Of a stretch of 7,083 nucleotides of DNA, positions 6,345 through 7,083 are shown piece by piece. Origin of the DNA: Hyphomicrobiales bacterium (lineage in GTDB: Bacteria > Pseudomonadota > Alphaproteobacteria > Rhizobiales > Beijerinckiaceae); NCBI GenBank assembly GCA_015655535.1, contig JAATEW010000234.1, positions 1 to 7,083 on the forward strand, in the 5' to 3' direction. The position numbers and the translations under genes are program-made. The stretch's first letter is position 1. Each line of letters opens with the position of its first letter. A model generated the notes under the pieces. The model saw only the letters and a program-made list of their open reading frames with translations, did not search any database and was not told the DNA's origin.

Positions 6345-6635
6345 ATGCGTGAGACTCGCGGCCGTGTCTTTGACGACTTCACCCGTCTGATGGGCGATGC
6401 GGCGGGTATGGCCCAAGGGGTTCGCCGCGAATTCGAACAGGTCGTCAAGGGCCAGTTCGAGCGGTGGCTCGCGACGCTCGATGTCGTGAGTCGCGAGGAG
6501 TTCGAGGCGGTGAAAGAGATGGCCGCGCGCGCCCGCGATGAGAACGACAAGCTTGAGGCAAGGTTGGCGGCACTCGAAGCCAAGCTCGGCGGCGCTCAAA
6601 ATACCCCATCAGCCACGGACGATGCCAGCGATTGA
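6345..6635 (+). CDS. ubiK: UbiK/BMFP-family accessory protein
   Basis: A small protein of 96 residues of the BMFP (DUF526) family. E. coli UbiK is an accessory factor of aerobic ubiquinone biosynthesis, and the Brucella homologue was described as a membrane fusogenic protein. Visible features are an amphipathic N-terminal helix (RVFDDFTRLMGDAAGMAQGV, residues 7-26), the family-typical segment REFEQVVKGQFERWLATLDVVSREEFEAVKEMA (28-60), and a heptad-patterned coiled coil ending in LEARLAALEAKLGG (about 70-84), followed by a short polar tail. Length fits the family. The assignment to the family is firm; the ubiquinone role in this organism is inferred. It is divergent from lgt and followed by its own terminator, so it is probably monocistronic. 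Confidence 0.88.
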   Translation: MRETRGRVFDDFTRLMGDAAGMAQGVRREFEQVVKGQFERWLATLDVVSREEFEAVKEMAARARDENDKLEARLAALEAKLGGAQNTPSATDDASD

Positions 6636-6642
6636 GATCGTG

Positions 6643-6660
6643 TGCGCTACGCGCATTTTT
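6643..6660 (+). terminator. Rho-independent terminator after the UbiK-family gene
   Basis: TGCGC (6643-6647), loop TAC, GCGCA (6651-6655), then TTTTT (6656-6660). The hairpin begins 8 bases after the TGA stop. The stem is short but GC-rich and the T-run is immediate, so this is a plausible though not very strong intrinsic terminator. Confidence 0.65.
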
Positions 6661-6668
6661 CTGAGCGC

Positions 6669-6753
6669 ATTGAATCAAAGAGCATTGTCAAATTGGAACG
6701 CCCGCGCACGCGGGTGATTCGTCCAGCGCGCGAATCAGATGTTACGATTCAAT
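6669..6753. repeat. Nested inverted repeats forming a three-way-junction-like structure
   Basis: Outer arms ATTGAATC (6669-6676) and GATTCAAT (6746-6753) are perfect complements. Inside lie two adjacent hairpins: CCCGC (6701-6705) with GCGGG (6710-6714), and TGATTCG (6715-6721) with CGAATCA (6731-6737). The layout resembles a small folded RNA or a palindromic intergenic repeat. It is not a tRNA: no acceptor/T-arm pattern or conserved T-loop is present. No reading frame of interest crosses it. Confidence 0.55.
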
Positions 6754-6865
6754 GAACTGTGAGAGGTTTTTTACTCCACCGATAAAGTGCGGCGGGCCTG
6801 TTGCCTTGAGGGGCGTCGTTGTGATTCCTTGCAGTCAGACGAAGCGAATTTGAGTCGCATGATTC
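6672..6865. promoter_or_regulatory. Cluster of seven GANTC (CcrM-type) sites
   Basis: GANTC occurs at 6672, 6716, 6732, 6746, 6823, 6852 and 6861 within 194 bases. By hand count the other roughly 6.9 kb hold about 15. GANTC is the target of the cell-cycle methyltransferase CcrM in many Alphaproteobacteria, and methylated sites near promoters can be read by GcrA. Four of the sites lie in the nested palindrome. A regulatory role for the downstream YbjN-domain gene is inferred. The rest of the gap, to 6992, shows no convincing gene. Confidence 0.4.
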
Positions 6866-6951
6866 AGGGCTGCCGCTTCGCCTGAAGTCTTGGTCGGACA
6901 GCATGGCCATATCGCTATGCAGGGTTTCGCCGCGTTCTGCTTTTCGCATCT

Positions 6952-6968
6952 CCTTGGCAAAGCCAAGG
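6952..6968 (+). other. Hairpin in the presumed leader of the YbjN-domain gene
   Basis: CCTTGGC (6952-6958) and GCCAAGG (6962-6968) pair perfectly around an AAA loop, ending 24 bases before the ATG at 6993. No T-run follows, so it is not a terminator. It could shape or regulate the 5' leader if transcription starts upstream of it; the start site is unknown. Confidence 0.4.
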
Positions 6969-6992
6969 GCTGCATGTCTCGGGGCACATGGA

Positions 6993-7083
6993 ATGTCGCT
7001 TTCTCAAGTCGAGCTCGAGCGCAATGAACATCCCGTGGATATTATCGAAAGATTTGCCGCCCATAACGAATGGTCTTTCGATC
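6993..7083 (+). CDS. YbjN-domain protein, N-terminal fragment
   Basis: The frame opens with ATG at 6993 and runs off the window after 30 codons, reading MSLSQVELERNEHPVDIIER (1-20) and then FAAHNEWSFD. This matches my memory of the N-terminus of alphaproteobacterial YbjN domain-containing proteins, whose usual start is an MSL..ER..NPVDIIE..A..N.W.F pattern. YbjN proteins have a type III secretion chaperone-like fold; in E. coli YbjN affects motility and stress phenotypes, and the biochemical role is unclear. A GGGG (6981-6984) 8 bases upstream can serve as a weak ribosome binding site. An ATG at 6988 is in another frame. Its position after the UbiK-family gene agrees with gene order that I recall for Hyphomicrobiales. 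The rest of the gene lies beyond the window. Confidence 0.75.
   Translation, partial: MSLSQVELERNEHPVDIIERFAAHNEWSFD

Noticed and set aside
6749..6949. 66-codon open frame on the - strand in the gap before the YbjN-domain gene
   Set aside because: A faint DUF1127-like flavour (LSDQDFRRSG) is not enough. AAGGAG abuts the ATG with no spacer, and the frame has no other support. It could be a decayed remnant at most.
6636..6992. tRNA or other known RNA gene
   Set aside because: The nested hairpins suggested a cloverleaf, but acceptor stem, anticodon arm and T-loop consensus are absent and the arms have the wrong lengths.
1..7083. CRISPR array, insertion sequence, prophage or defence system
   Set aside because: No regularly spaced direct repeats, transposase, integrase, phage or nuclease motifs were seen on either strand.

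Overview
The window is GC-rich chromosomal DNA, and its protein families and gene order point to an alphaproteobacterium of the order Hyphomicrobiales (Rhizobiales); a Beijerinckiaceae-like relative is my guess, not something the sequence proves. The pointers are the lgt / NDUFAF7-like methyltransferase / pgeF cluster, the neighbouring UbiK-family and YbjN-type genes, and two families of dispersed palindromes of the kind common in these genomes.

Layout. Bases 1-1458 are the 3' part of alaS (alanyl-tRNA synthetase), read on the + strand from before the window. Its first 240 bases carry three in-frame TAG codons and several odd substitutions at conserved positions, while the remainder is intact down to a TGA. 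Ten bases later a putatively Tat-exported alpha/beta-hydrolase-like protein (1469-2410) begins, and its stop overlaps a TTG-started class I SAM methyltransferase (2407-3096); these three frames may be cotranscribed. A dispersed palindrome (3121-3210) lies in the convergent gap. On the - strand runs a tightly overlapping operon, read right to left: lgt (prolipoprotein diacylglyceryl transferase), an NDUFAF7/MidA-type methyltransferase, and pgeF (laccase-domain peptidoglycan editing factor). Both junctions are 4-base stop/start overlaps.

The divergent gap 5955-6344 (390 bases) holds a candidate lgt promoter, a second palindromic repeat with a distant inverted partner, and a perfect 12-bp hairpin. 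A small UbiK/BMFP-family gene (6345-6635) follows with an excellent ribosome binding site and its own terminator. The gap 6636-6992 (357 bases) contains no convincing gene but is structured: nested inverted repeats and a dense cluster of seven GANTC sites, the CcrM methylation motif of Alphaproteobacteria. The window ends in the first 30 codons of a YbjN-domain gene.

Functionally most of this is housekeeping: translation (alaS), envelope lipoprotein maturation (lgt), cell-wall fidelity (pgeF), a putative ubiquinone-biosynthesis accessory factor (ubiK) and a putative respiratory-complex-related methyltransferase. I see no phage, insertion sequence, CRISPR array, toxin-antitoxin or defence system. 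The points most worth a second look are the amber-riddled start of the alaS segment and the GANTC-rich structured region before the YbjN gene.
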